Part shown: positions 31,180-43,385 of the stretch, piece after piece
Layout: every line of letters starts with the position of its first letter
Numbering within the stretch: the first letter of the stretch is position 1
Source: Sinohyriopsis cumingii
Lineage: Eukaryota > Mollusca > Bivalvia > Unionida > Unionidae
Assembly: GCA_028554795.2 (NCBI GenBank)
Contig: CM068830.1
Coordinates: 110,497,214-110,561,213 of the forward strand
Length of the DNA stretch: 64,000 bases
Direction: 5' to 3'
Translations under genes and position numbers: made by a program
The notes under the pieces: model-generated
Seen by the model: the letters and a program-made list of their open reading frames with translations, nothing else
What the model was told of the DNA's origin: nothing
The model's database searches: none

Positions 31180-32000
31180 AATTTAAAACCTTAAAAATGT
31201 TCGAAATTCTGCATATGAACTTAATATCTTCGAAATGGATCTTGCTAGCGTGCCAACCCCTACCTTGGACTGGGACAATTATAAACCTCACCACATCATG
31301 GGCTAAATTCCAACAACACTGTGAATTAATGTTTAATTTACCAATGAGTAAAACAAGTGATGCGGTCAAAGCCAACTACATTCTACTTTGGGTAGGAGAA
31401 AAAGGTAGAGATATTTTCAACACATGGACTCTGACAGATGAAGATAAAAAGGACCCCTCAAAACTCTTAAAAAAGTTCAAACATCACTTGCAACCAAAAT
31501 TAGATCCGGTCTTTGCCAGATTCAAGTTTAACAATGAAATTCAAGGCTCCAGGACAATAGACCAATATGTGACTTCATTGAAACTCTTGGACAAGGACTG
31601 TCTCCTCAAAGACGAAGACGACATGATTCATGATATAATTGTTTTCTGGGTATCATCATAAAGGATGCAAGGAAAACTTATCAGTGAACTTAAGGTGAAA
31701 AGCTGACCTTGGAAAAGGCTATTAACATCAGTCAAAGCCATGGATATGCCCAGGAACAGCTCCAGACCATGTCTGCATCAGCCAAACTGGAAGTGCATGC
31801 GACAATTCAATGGTAGGCCAAGACAAAAGAACTACAGCTGAAGAAGAAATGGACCACATCTTCCAGATGGAGCGTCAACGCGACCTGTGGACACTGTGGA
31901 TAAAAATCACATTCAAGCCAGGACAAGTGCCCTGCAAAAGGAAAGACTTGAAATGAGTGTCATAAACTCAATCACTTTGAGAAAGTCTGTAGATCAAAAA
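31180..32000 (+). pseudogene. gag remnant
   Basis: An open stretch to 31661 carries a gypsy Gag-type capsid pattern (TSWAKFQQHCELMFNL, ANYILLWVGEKGRDIF, FKHHLQPKLDPVFARFKFNN). A His/Cys knuckle-like frameshifted remainder follows to about 32000. Broken by stops. Confidence 0.65.
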
Positions 32001-32008
32001 CGGTCAGT

Positions 32009-32215
32009 GTGATTAACAATAAACATCAAAACGAGGATTTATATATTGACAGTGTAAAAATGGATATAATTGCCAACGGCCAGGCGTTTGTGGCAATTGA
32101 TGTAGGACCTAATTTAGGTTCTATTGATTTTAAATTGGATACTGGCTCTCAAGTTAACATGATACCCTCGCATATATTCAAAAATCAAGGCATAAAGCAT
32201 CCCCTTCAACCTTAA
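32009..32215 (+). pseudogene. Retroviral-type aspartic protease remnant
   Basis: FKLDTGSQVNMIP is the catalytic DTGS motif of retropepsins in the expected place between gag and RT. The frame ends early. Confidence 0.65.
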
Positions 32216-32248
32216 TGAAACTCATTATCTGCATATGAAGGCAAATTA

Positions 32249-33960
32249 TTGAGTACAATGGGTACAGTCAATCTCACATGCAAACGCACTAAACGTACGC
32301 ATGAAGTGAAGTTCTACGTTGTTAAAATGAAAGCACCACCCATACCTGGTTTACAATCATGTATGGAGTTAGGCTTAGTTAAATTTATATACTCTGTTCA
32401 GATACAGATGTCAAATTTACAATGTAACAAGAGTACGCCCATCACTAAGTCAGTTGTTCTCAATGAATACGCTGAAGTGTTCAACGGCATAGGTCTTTTC
32501 TCAAGGGAATGTACCATACACATCGACCCAAAGGCTACACCTGTGGTGCACCCTCTGTGGCGAATACCTGTCGCACTTCAAGCCAGACTCAAAACTGAAC
32601 TTGACTGCATGGAAAATGAAAATATAATCGCCCCGGTTACGTCACCTGAAGCATGGGTAAATAATATGGTTGTCGTAGAAAAGCAATCTGTTACACTGAC
32701 CCACAAGATCTTAAAGCAGTTTTGTGTCCCGATTACCCTATGCGCAAATTAGACGATATCATACCCCAATTATATAAAATATACTTCACCAAATTGGATG
32801 CATGGTCAGGATATTGGGCAATAAAACTGTCAGGTGACTCTTCATACCTCACAACTTTCAACACCCCTTATGGCTGTTACCATTTTTTTGCGTCTCCCAT
32901 TTGGTTTGAAGTCATCTCACTACAGGATGAATTCCAAAGGCAGATCAATCACAGTTTTGAAGGTTTAAGTGGCATCATTTCGATTTGCAATGATATACTA
33001 GTTTTCGGATGCACATGCGATGAAAATGATACAAATTTGAGAAATGTTCTCAAATGTTCTATCAAAAAAGGAATCCGGATATAATGAGAAAAAAACTAGA
33101 AGTAGGTGTCACAGAAGTACAGTACTTAGGGCACATTCTGTCAGCAGAAGGTCTCACACCCGATCCTGCCAAAGTAGCAGCGATCAGAGAAATGGAACCC
33201 CCTCGTAACCGCGCGGAGTTAGAAACCATTCTTGGCATGGTTAACTACTTGTCCAAATTTGCCCCAAATTTGTCAGAGGTCACCAGTCCATTAAGACAAC
33301 TGTTAACGAAAGACGTAGAGTTTGCATGTGACTCTCCGCAAATGGACACATTTCAAAAGATCAAAGACATAATTATTTTAAGTCCAGGACTTGTTCTGTC
33401 CTATTTTGACCCTAAGAAACCATTGACTTTGCAAGCTGACATGCCAAAATATGGGCTCGGTGCCTTCCTAATGCAAGATTATATGCCCGTGGCTTATGCA
33501 TAAAAAATCCTTCACTACAACTGAACTAAATTATGCTCATATAGAAAAAGAAATGTTTGCTATACTGTTTGGATGCAAACGGTTCCATCAATATGTATAT
33601 GCAAGAAAGGTACACATTCAAACTGACCAACCTTCCACTTGTCTCTATAATGAAAAAGCCCCTCTTTGCAGCCCCACTGCAACTGCAATGCATGCTTTTG
33701 CAACTGCAGCATTATGGCCTAGAGGTAAAACATTACCAAGGTAAGAACATACCCATAGCAGACACACTCTCCCGTAAGTTCTTCTCCGATACACACCATA
33801 CCTTATCTGAAGGTTTAGATATGCATGTGCATATGGTGTTATCAGCATTACCTGCATCTGATCATAAGAAGGAAGAAATTCAACCTGTCACTGAACAAGA
33901 CCCACAGCTGGTCATACTGAAACAGGTCATAATTAATTGTTGGCCTGAAAAGGGGTAAAG
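32249..33960 (+). pseudogene. Reverse transcriptase-RNase H remnant
   Basis: Pieces in several frames: the pre-RT region with HPLWRIPVAL, the fingers/palm with KLDAWSGYWAIKL and TPYGCYHF, a degenerate YxDD box (ICNDILVFG), the connection VQYLGHILSAEGL, and RNase H with FTTTELNYAHIEKEMFAI. The YxDD aspartates are altered, so it is inactive. Confidence 0.8.
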
Positions 33961-34027
33961 CTGTAAATCAGAGATAACTGACTGTTGGAATTATAGAGAT
34001 ACACTTTCAGTTGTAGATGGGTTAATC

Positions 34028-34860
34028 TTGAAAGGTCAAAAAGTAATCATACCACAAGTCCTCAGGCAGAAAATGCTAGAAACGGTAAATTCAGGACATT
34101 TAGGTATTGAGAAGTGTCTGAAAAGAGCCAGAGTCTTGTTTTGGCCAAGAATCTCAGTTGACATTTCCGATTTAGTGTCAAAATGCTCTATCTGTTTGGA
34201 GCGCAGAAGTTCTAACCAAAAGAAACCTATCATCGCCATGATGTCCCTGAATATCCATGGTAAAAAGTCACCTAAGACCTATCTACATGGCATAATAAAG
34301 AGTGCATTGTTGTAGTAGATTATTTTAGTCTCTACACTGAAGTTAAGGCACTCTCAAGCTCAAAAAGTTGCAGTGTTATTAATCACATGAAAAGCATATT
34401 CGCGCGCTTCTAAATACCTGAAGTCGTTGTCAGCAATCAAACATGCTATCCTTCCAGAGAGTTCGCAAGCTTCACGAAAGAATGGGGCTTTAAACATGTT
34501 ACATCGAGTCCCATATACCCTCAGTCGAACGGCCTAGCGAAGAAAACAGTTCAAACTGTAAAGAGAATTCTCTCAAAAGCAAAGGCCGATGGCAGAGAAC
34601 AGCTTATAGGGATATTAGAGCATCGAGCCACTGCTCTTGATATCGGGTTTTCACCAGCACAATTGTTGATAGGAAGACAACTCAGATCAATTCTTCCAAC
34701 AACCTGTGAAAAATTAATTCCCAAAACACCCATCACCGCTGAGGGCAAAAAGAAAATTACACTTCGCAAGAAGTAAACAAAGAATTATTATGATAAAAGT
34801 GCAAAACCACTAAAACCACTTAAGGAAGGGGAATCAGTCAGAGTTCAATTCAATGGTTAA
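34028..34860 (+). pseudogene. Gypsy integrase remnant
   Basis: The H2C2 zinc-binding region (SGHLGIEKCLKRAR, CSICLERR) is open to 34315. Downstream, across stops, YPQSNGLAKKTVQTVKR is the catalytic-Glu region with Glu replaced, followed by SPAQLLIGRQLRS. Inactive. Confidence 0.75.
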
Positions 34861-35567
34861 AACTGGGAACCTGCCGTTATAATAAGAAAATACAACAAAA
34901 GGTCATACTCAGTTCACACCAAAGATGGTACCATTTATTGTTGCAATAGACTTCAGCTCATGAAAACTAATGAAACACCCCCTTGCAAGGCAATATAAAT
35001 GCGCCCTTCTCTCATATTGAAAACACACTGTGTACAGTTGTATCACTTCCCGCAAATGCCAGTCAATCAATTTCACAATCAATGGAATCTTCAGCCAAAG
35101 TACACCTGAGCCTGACACAACAATCCCACAAGATTGTCAGCAAAGCAGATACTACACATGTTCTGGAAGGCTAGTAAAACCAGAGATAATAGAGTCAGTG
35201 TAATATCAGTTCCTAAAACCTGTACATATCCTGGATAAGAACTATTTGTGAAATCCTGTACTCACAGATAAGACAGACTCAGCCTACAGAACAGTCATTA
35301 GTGTAGCACAATGTATGGTTTTGTTGATAAACAGACGGTGGTTCAAGACAAGGACAGCAGTGTACATTAAATAGCAATCAAACAAGCAACAGGATCTTTA
35401 AAAAATGTACAATGCATTCTCAGTCTGTCTCAGTTTTATTCGTTGATCATTGTAATCATTGGTCTCAAAGACGCGCTTGATTTTGATATATAAGTTATAA
35501 TGGCTCATGATTAATTTAGACAATCTATTAAAAGTTTATTAAAACCTTTTCTTTCTAAGAAGAGAGA

Positions 35568-35763
35568 TGTAACATTATACATGTGTAATGACCAATCAGA
35601 AACCTCTGTGCATGAGTCATAATTCCACTGGTACTATCAACAAGCATCTGAATCTTTGATAGTAGTCTTTGCTAAGACCTCACAGTAGTCGTTTGTATAT
35701 ATTAAAGTTATTGATAGTTAGAGCATAGCGTCTAATCTTATGCTTTAACGCAATAACACAACA
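35568..35763 (+). repeat. 3' LTR of the gypsy element
   Basis: Starts TGTAACATTATAC and ends ATAACACAACA, that is TG...CA. Its last 125 bp match the 5' remnant. Confidence 0.7.
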
Positions 35764-37719
35764 ATTGTAATCTTCGCTAGCCAAGGTTCTGATAACCCTA
35801 CCTACACCTTGGCATATCAAATGAGATATTTCTGTGCTTTGAGTCTGTGAATTTCATTGTATGCGGCGGCATGCCACCACAGCAAATCAAAATTAAGTTG
35901 TTCAAATTTTAATACTGTTCCTACATGATTGAGACAAGGGGAGCACACAACTTGAATGGACTGATAAATAAGTAATTTTCCAGTGCCGGTCCGTGTTTGC
36001 ATATACCTTTCACACAGATACGCCTGTAATGGCTTCGCTCTTGTACACAGTCATACTTTTGATGTAAACTTACAAAGTATCCTTTTTACGTCAACTGCCA
36101 TCACCATTTCCAGCCCATGTTGGCGTCATATAATAAGGGAGGCAACACATGAAATCCAATAGATGTTGCTAGGACAAAGCACCAATATAGCTGATTGATC
36201 CGCTAAAGTGTAGATATGGCTATCAGAACCTTGGCTAGCAAAAATGTAAAATAGTTGGAAATATGATGTAATAAATGGGGCTGCACTTAAGTTTTAACCA
36301 TCTTGGACACCACAAAGATGATTATGGTGACAATACTGAACAGCATAATCAACTGTAAATTGCAATTTCGTGATGACCATTAATAATGATCCAACATAGA
36401 CCTAAGTATGAATTATAATCACAGTTTGGAAATAGAATAATTCAAGAAGTGATATAATAAAGTGGTAACCACCATGGGACAACATACCCAAATTAGTATC
36501 TATGATCTTTTGGGCTTCTTCTCCAGATGCAAATGGGACAACTTCACCAACCACCTTGGAGCTACTTCTCCTGACACCTGTGAGGAGTTCTCCAAGGGCG
36601 ATTTCTCCATGGGGCGAGTTCTTCACTATTCAGTTGCTCATCATAGATCGCCAGCAACATGCCGCAACTTTGATCCGATTGTTGCCATTGAAAATACTAA
36701 TTTCATGAATATATCCTTGTCAAGTCTTTTTTTAACGAACAAGCTGAACAAATCTTGCAAAAAGTAGGAAAGTTTCAGAAATATTGTCGAAAATATCTTG
36801 TAATGAATATGCTGCTGATGCTACTAGATCGGCCACTTTAACGATAGCATGTGTGCCTGAGCAAAAGTAAGTATGTGGGAAGAGTTTATTGTTAAAAATC
36901 GGAACTATCCATTCATTTACATTAGAGAAAAATAAAGACATCTGGAATGGGTATAAATGTGTATTAGGATTTTTATGGGGTTTTTCGTGTCATTGTTAAA
37001 TACATAATGTGCATAATTACAGACAAACTGGAATCATTTTCTTTGCTTGCAACAATGCGTCAAACTATTGTCAACAAAACTTCTGAAAATTGCGTTATCA
37101 GCAGTGAAAACTACGCATATTGATAAACAAATTCATATTACCCTATATTATGATAATTTCACTGAAAGTACTTTTTTTAAAACCAAGTTTAGTACATGGC
37201 CACCATTGTAAAAGACCGTTGATATCGATAATTTTCGTGTGCAGACCATTCAATAATCAGGACTGAATAAACTTTGGTTAAAGAAAAGTAGTGTCAAATC
37301 TTAAAAGAACCATTCATATTTAATTTAAAATAAGTAAATGCGCATACATGATCCATGTGACTTATACTACACATGTTATCATGTGACACCAACGAAATAA
37401 AATAGCTGCTCCATAACACATAACACTCCAAAACTGAAACCATGACGATATTTACACTCATGTCTTCGCCATTCAAGATACTGAGTGGTAATTCATCTCG
37501 ATGACACAAGGGCTCCTTATACAAAGAAAACTGGGAGCATCCATTAATGAATAGAGGGCTGGGAGGGGGCTGGATCCAACTAGTAACAAATTAAAACAGG
37601 TTGGACACACACCACCACCTTCCCATTGACGGATACTCCTAGTGTGAGCTCCGGTGTTCAATTTCTTCAGCTTCTTCCCATGTACAATAGTTGGAACAAA
37701 TTACCATCAATAATTGCAG

Positions 37720-37860
37720 TAGTCCGAGTTTCCTATGGCCCTTGCCACCCCATTTTTGATATTGGGACATCTATGTTTGGATGTAGGGTCAGAGCGCATT
37801 CCCTATTGAAATGTTGGAATTCGCCGACACCATTGGTGTCGGAATGGGGTAGCCACTTTC
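37720..37860. repeat. MITE-like repeat fragment sharing ends with 40.0 and 41.4 kb
   Basis: CCGAGTTTCCTATGGCCCTTGCCACCCCATTTTTGATATTGGGACA recurs, in part inverted, at 40028-40330 and 41400-41485 (shared core: TGACCCTTG-CACCC). Confidence 0.5.
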
Positions 37861-40027
37861 TATAGTCTCACTCTAGATCCCCGTTTGTTTATACCCCTCT
37901 ACCGATTTCAAAAACGCAAATGTTTAATGTGATAAAAAGTGCATAGAACTAAGTCAACTGCATCATTGATTTATAATATCTAACCTGACTGTGACCAGAA
38001 TGGCACTAATGCTGGCATCCCCTGCACCATTTCATCCTTAACAGACTTTCCATACTAACACGACACCATATTGCATACACTATAGGCTAGTCCTACTTGT
38101 AAGACTGACGCTGATATTTATGTTTATTTTCTCAAACATCGTGAGCATAGCATTCTTCATGTCTTGGGTATAGCACCTAAACAAAATCAACATGTGCTAT
38201 GTCTTACGTCGTAGGACTAACTACAGGTTAGTTTATTTCCATCAGGCAGCATAATGACATAGTTCATCCTGTTCGGCAACTGTTGAATAATTGCGTAAAT
38301 TACATAACGTTGAGAATTTGGAATTATATCCCTCTGCATACATGAACATATAAATTAAACCGTTTGTTAAATCCACACGAAAAGCATAGTTGTCATTTTC
38401 TTTGCTTGATTCGACATTGTAAATATCGGAAACAGACGACTTATGTATGTACATATGTAGTGGTGATACACCCCTTTGCTAATAATGGACTTGTTAAACA
38501 TGAAGGGGCAGGGTCCAGTTTTTATGTACAAATGTACTGCCCCAATCAGCGACCTAGTATAAAAAAATCATAAAAAATCAAATACACAAGTGAGGTCAAA
38601 AAGGTCCATATTTTTTATACCTCTATTAAAATACAGCATAAGAACAGTATTCACTTGACCAGAGAAGTCAATGGCAGTTCATAGCAGCAGATGTTTATGC
38701 ACCCCAACTTCTATATTATACATGCATTTTTCACATCCAAATGCCATTTTTGACAGTATGAGGTGCTCACAGTGCAAACGCAAGCCCTTTCCCTGGATGA
38801 AAATTTTGAAAAGCATTGTCTACTACATAGTTTGATGCAATTCAGAATAGTTGTCATCCAAGCCGTTTTTGAGATACTCTGCTTGCCTTGAACCCATGTG
38901 TCTACTGCTATGGGAGGCTAGCTCTTCTTCCTAGCCAACTATTGGTATTTCAATATCAACATACTGCAGAGCAACTATGGAAGGTGTACATGCCTGACAT
39001 CAATTTCAAGAACAACACAAACCCAAAACACCTAGTTCACAAATATATCCATATCTATAAATAGTAAACAATGATAGCTGAAAACGTCACACCATAGCCT
39101 TAAGTTAAGAAATTTGCCAGGGGCCAATTTACGAAACTGGCCCCTGCCACTTGAAACGCGCGTAAGTTGATGGTGTTAGGATCAGTCTACTCAGAGTCAG
39201 GTTATAAACTATAAATCAATGAATGAATTGACTAAGTTCCTTGCACCTTTTATCACATTACATGTTTCCGTTATTTAAATCGGTAGGGGGGGGTACAAAC
39301 AAACGTGTTTGTATTATCAGATTAGCCGACCCAGCACACTTGAACGACCTCTCATCGAAATATACCTGCATGAAATCGATAGGAATATGATTTATTTTCT
39401 CAAACATCCTGAGCATAGCATTCTTCATGTCTTGAATCCGCTGACAGACGAGACGAAAGTACGTCGTTGCTGAAATTTGACATGGATCTGGTAATTTGCA
39501 TTCCGAGTCACATGACTATACAAATTTCGGAACTTACATGTCAGTGACATCTGAATTCATATAATCACGTGATATCAACACTAAACAAATTTTCCAAGTT
39601 GTTGCACATATAATTTGGACATATTATATAGAGGTCACTTAATGTTTGTAAATAAATATAATGCACACTTAAGTCTCAACATATTTATTCTGAGAACAAC
39701 GAACAGAAACTTGTCGGTATCGTAGCAGGTGGAGAAGACCATTTTCAAGAAGTACCGAGCACGTGTCACAAATGAGTTTTGTTGGTAACACGTGACTACC
39801 ATATTGACACGTGTTCTTCGTAGTCAATCTGGTTTTCTTCAAATTGCTGCAACATTTACAGATTTTCATCGTTGTTTTCACAAAAAATATTTTGAGAAGT
39901 TTTTGTTTTTTAATTTTTCTATAAAAATTACATGATTTAATTATATATTCGATTTGTTTTCCTACAGCAACACTAGAAATGGTTTGTTGTTGATATCTCG
40001 TGACTGTATGACCTCTGATGTCATTAA

Positions 40028-40330
40028 GATGAAGGTTGCGAGTTGGGGTGGCAAGGGTCAGAGGAAACTCGGACTATAATCGCAGAACCTCCTGACTAGG
40101 CATCTCACAAGCAGAAGCTTTCCAAAATCACATTATGATTCTAAAGAACTAGTCAGCTACAAGAATGACCTTGTGATCCTCAGGGCTATGCCTAGTCTGA
40201 ATTTCATCTGAATCTTGCCACCCCATTTGTGATATCTGGACATTTATGTTGGAGTGTTGGGTCACAGTCCATTGCCTATCGAAAAGTTGGAATTCGCCAA
40301 CACCATTTGGTTCGGCACCTGGCGTAACAT
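40028..40330. repeat. MITE-like repeat with inverted ends
   Basis: GGGGTGGCAAGGGTCAGAGG at about 40042 is mirrored by CATCTGAATCTTGCCACCCC at about 40207, giving an inverted-repeat element of about 185 bp. It is followed by GTTGGAATTCGCCAACACCATT, also seen near 37815. Confidence 0.5.
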
Positions 40331-40975
40331 CTTAGGGTTTACGAGGGAAAAATATAAATATGTAATAATGAGACCATAGCTATCGTTAATAGTCAAGTGT
40401 GATTGCGTCAAAGTATTTATAGACATAACCAGTGCTCGATGGTCTATATCCGCTATCAACTCGTTACAAACAAATATGCTATATATAGTAGAATCATAGC
40501 CACCTTCTTCGAGTGAACAAAAGTACCTATGCCCTTAATATGACACACCATTAAAAGAAGCGAAATACAGCTTCCTATATCCCTGTCAAAAGTTGACATT
40601 CTTCGTTTTGCACTCGTTTACGACACCTTTGGGCTGAGTAATCCTGCCAGTCATTAAACATTCATTTATCCAAATATGCAAATGACTTTGATTGAAACGA
40701 TGGTTTTCATTGGAATTGTGGTTTTAAAAAATAAATTGACATTGAGACTTGTGCTACTATAGAAATTTAGTATTATGTTATCAGGCCGGTCATCTATATA
40801 CTTTAACCGTTACTAATAATTCATTGTACGTTTCATTTCAGTGTTGGTAATTACATTTAATTTTGTTTACTGTTACAATTTTTAAAGTACTATTTGAAAT
40901 TAGACCGCCATTGGTTGCGTTATCAATTTTCGTGGATTGGTTGAATTTGCGAGGCTATTTCGCTAGTAGTTTTAG

Positions 40976-40977
<2 letters not shown>

Positions 40978-41017
<40 letters not shown>
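40978..41017. repeat. (ATT)n microsatellite
   Basis: About 13 TTA/ATT units. Confidence 0.95.
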
Positions 41018-41018
<1 letters not shown>

Positions 41019-41399
41019 ACCGTATCTATACATTCTTTGTACGCTTATATTTTTTAATAGACACTTTTTTAAATTAGCATTGAAATAAAACGATACGCCT
41101 CTTACCCATTTATGACCGTTCAGTTTTCATGGTTTAGTAATAAGATCGCATTATTTTATCTGCACGACAGTACTGGTAGTAGTATGTATACTGACATAGT
41201 TACTAAGAAATAAGTTACATTTTATTTGGTTACTGGCAATTACATCTCTTTCCGATTAATCCATTTTAAGTTTATTACCGTTATTAATTGTCGAGGACTG
41301 GTAAAAAAAACTAATGAAAAACCCACAGGGGCTCGTATCGTTGTTTACAATAGACCTGCCATACATGTGTAATATAGTAGCTATTATATAGTACATTAG

Positions 41400-41485
41400 T
41401 CTTAGTTTCATCTGACCCTTGTCACCCGATTTTTGATACTTGGACAACATAAATATCCAAATATCACAAATGGATTGACAAGGGT
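41400..41485. repeat. Short inverted-repeat element of the same MITE-like family
   Basis: TTTCATCTGACCCTTGTCACC and its inverse GACAAGGGTCAGAGGAAA face each other across about 40 bp. Confidence 0.5.
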
Positions 41486-43076
41486 CAGAGGAAATAGTAA
41501 TATTAGTAATAGTACATGTATGACAGGTCAATTGTAAGTAATGACACGAGCCCCTGTGGAAAAACCGATATGGTGTGGCCTAGCTTCCAATGATATTGGT
41601 TCTATGGTATCTCGATATTTGAACTTTTCGGTGTTTATTTTATCTACTGCCCCACATATCGTGTACTTATATATATCCCATGACCATAGGTTACTAGTTC
41701 TAAATCACCAGTTTATTTTGGGAAAATGTCAGGATTGCTGGCGAGTACACTATTTGATAAATAAACCCATGAATATTACTGCTTCAAAATAATATCCTTA
41801 ACCTATGTTCTCACATAGAATCAATATCTTCTTAAAATTGCTATCACTTTAACAAATTGTTTAGCCATTTTGTTGTCTGATAATGTCCAATGATGTTATA
41901 CAAGAGTTAGATCATATGATTACTGTGATGGTCAATGACTGGGAAATCGAATTTTTGGTAGCAAATAAGAGTCAAAATGTGAAGCATGTTAATGTCGTTT
42001 TTTGGTGGCTTTCGCAGTTAAGAGGTGTTGACTTGAAAGCTGCATTGTACACGATTTATTACTTTTCATTGGAACACCTGTTGTTGTTCAAACAGTCTTA
42101 GGTTGATATGTACTTTCATCCTCATGTTGATTGTTCATTTTCAGCAACAATCACAGAGCAACTCCAATCATCATGGGTGGTTATTTACAAATGCATTTCT
42201 TTCATTCTTTCTTATAAGTATCTGTTGCTGTAGGGTACAGGTGGCATAATGAGTGCCATAGAAGTAGCATCCATTTTTCAAGTTGATTACACTTTGTGCA
42301 ACACATACATTAAATTTCCAACATTAATACAAGTATATGCCATTATCAGATTATTTTTTTGTTGTTGGTCATAATGCGATATCAGAGTAACTCCCCTTTC
42401 ATAATTAGGACTGTACATAACGTCTGTTTATTGTTTGTTTCACACAGCCATCTGATTTATACTGGAAAATAAATTCATTTTAATACAAACAACAACAGAC
42501 AAATTATATCTTGAGGCTCATTGTTTCTATTAACTTATTTGCTGATTGCAGACTTTATGACCTGAAATATCATAGTGCTCATGTATAGTAGAGAACAGAA
42601 AATCGAAAGAAAAGGAAAGAAATAATTTGAATTTTGAATCGTTTTAAATCAAAAACTGAATTGACTGATTCTCATAAATTCTGTGACATAACTACACAAG
42701 TTTTAAGACCCTTTCTGGTCTGCTTAAATGATAAATATACATTATACAGCTACATCACTAAAATGTGTGTTACTGTAGTAGTTGTAAAGACTTTGCTTGG
42801 TCTATATACTGGTCCACATCTTCCCATATTCTGTACCTACCAAAATACATCCAAAAATCTAAAACAAACATTTTAAAATCTTGTGATAATCATACATGTA
42901 TTGATATTTTACAGTCAGCTGATCATTAACATCAGAAGTCTCTTCAGCGGATGCATTAAGTTGAATGATAACTTTGTCAGTGCACATCCATATCTGGTGA
43001 CAGTAACAATTAGTACTGTTCGAGTTTTACGAACAACATATCCATATAAATGTCCATTTGCCTGTATATTATAGTA

Positions 43077-43385
43077 TGTGTTTTAGATTTTTAACATAGC
43101 CTTAACAATTTGTAAGTCATATCGCTATGATGTCTGGAGTGGCAGTTTATAATGATGTCTAGCACTGGTGCATCATTCCCCAGAAATGTAGCATCATCTC
43201 CCACCCAGTCACATTATCCTGACACCAGGCCGACCAGTCCTAACGCTAACCTCTTGATACTGAGCGCCAAGCGAGGCAGCTGTTAGTACCATTTTTTGAA
43301 GTCTTTGGTATGACTCAGTTGGGGTTTGAACCCACGACCTTCCACATCCAAGGCAGATGCTCTAACCACTAGGCCACGAGAGCGG
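43077..43385 (-). repeat. SINE-like repeat family A, copy 4
   Basis: Full-length copy ending in CTCTAACCACTAGGCCACGAGAGCGG, the tRNA-like end, with GGGGTTTGAACCCACGACCTT as B-box complement. Confidence 0.65.

Larger units (their letters stand above)
30962..35763 (+). mobile_element. Degenerate Ty3/gypsy-type LTR retrotransposon
   Basis: LTR remnants flank remnants, in order, of gag, aspartic protease, reverse transcriptase, RNase H and integrase. All frames contain stops and shifts, so the copy is inactive. Confidence 0.85.
35764..43070. other. Host DNA with dispersed repeats, no supported gene
   Basis: AT-rich. Contains a 45-48-bp duplicated block (TTTATTTTCTCAAACATC-TGAGCATAGCATTCTTCATG at about 38121 and 39390), MITE-like pieces listed separately and an ATT microsatellite. 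A minus-strand frame at 36402-36626 (VVPFASGEEAQKIIDTNLG) could be an exon but I do not recognise it. Confidence 0.4.

Noticed and set aside
36402..36767. Open frames on both strands with FASGEEAQKIID on the minus strand
   Set aside because: Could be an exon, but no convincing splice sites or recognised domain.
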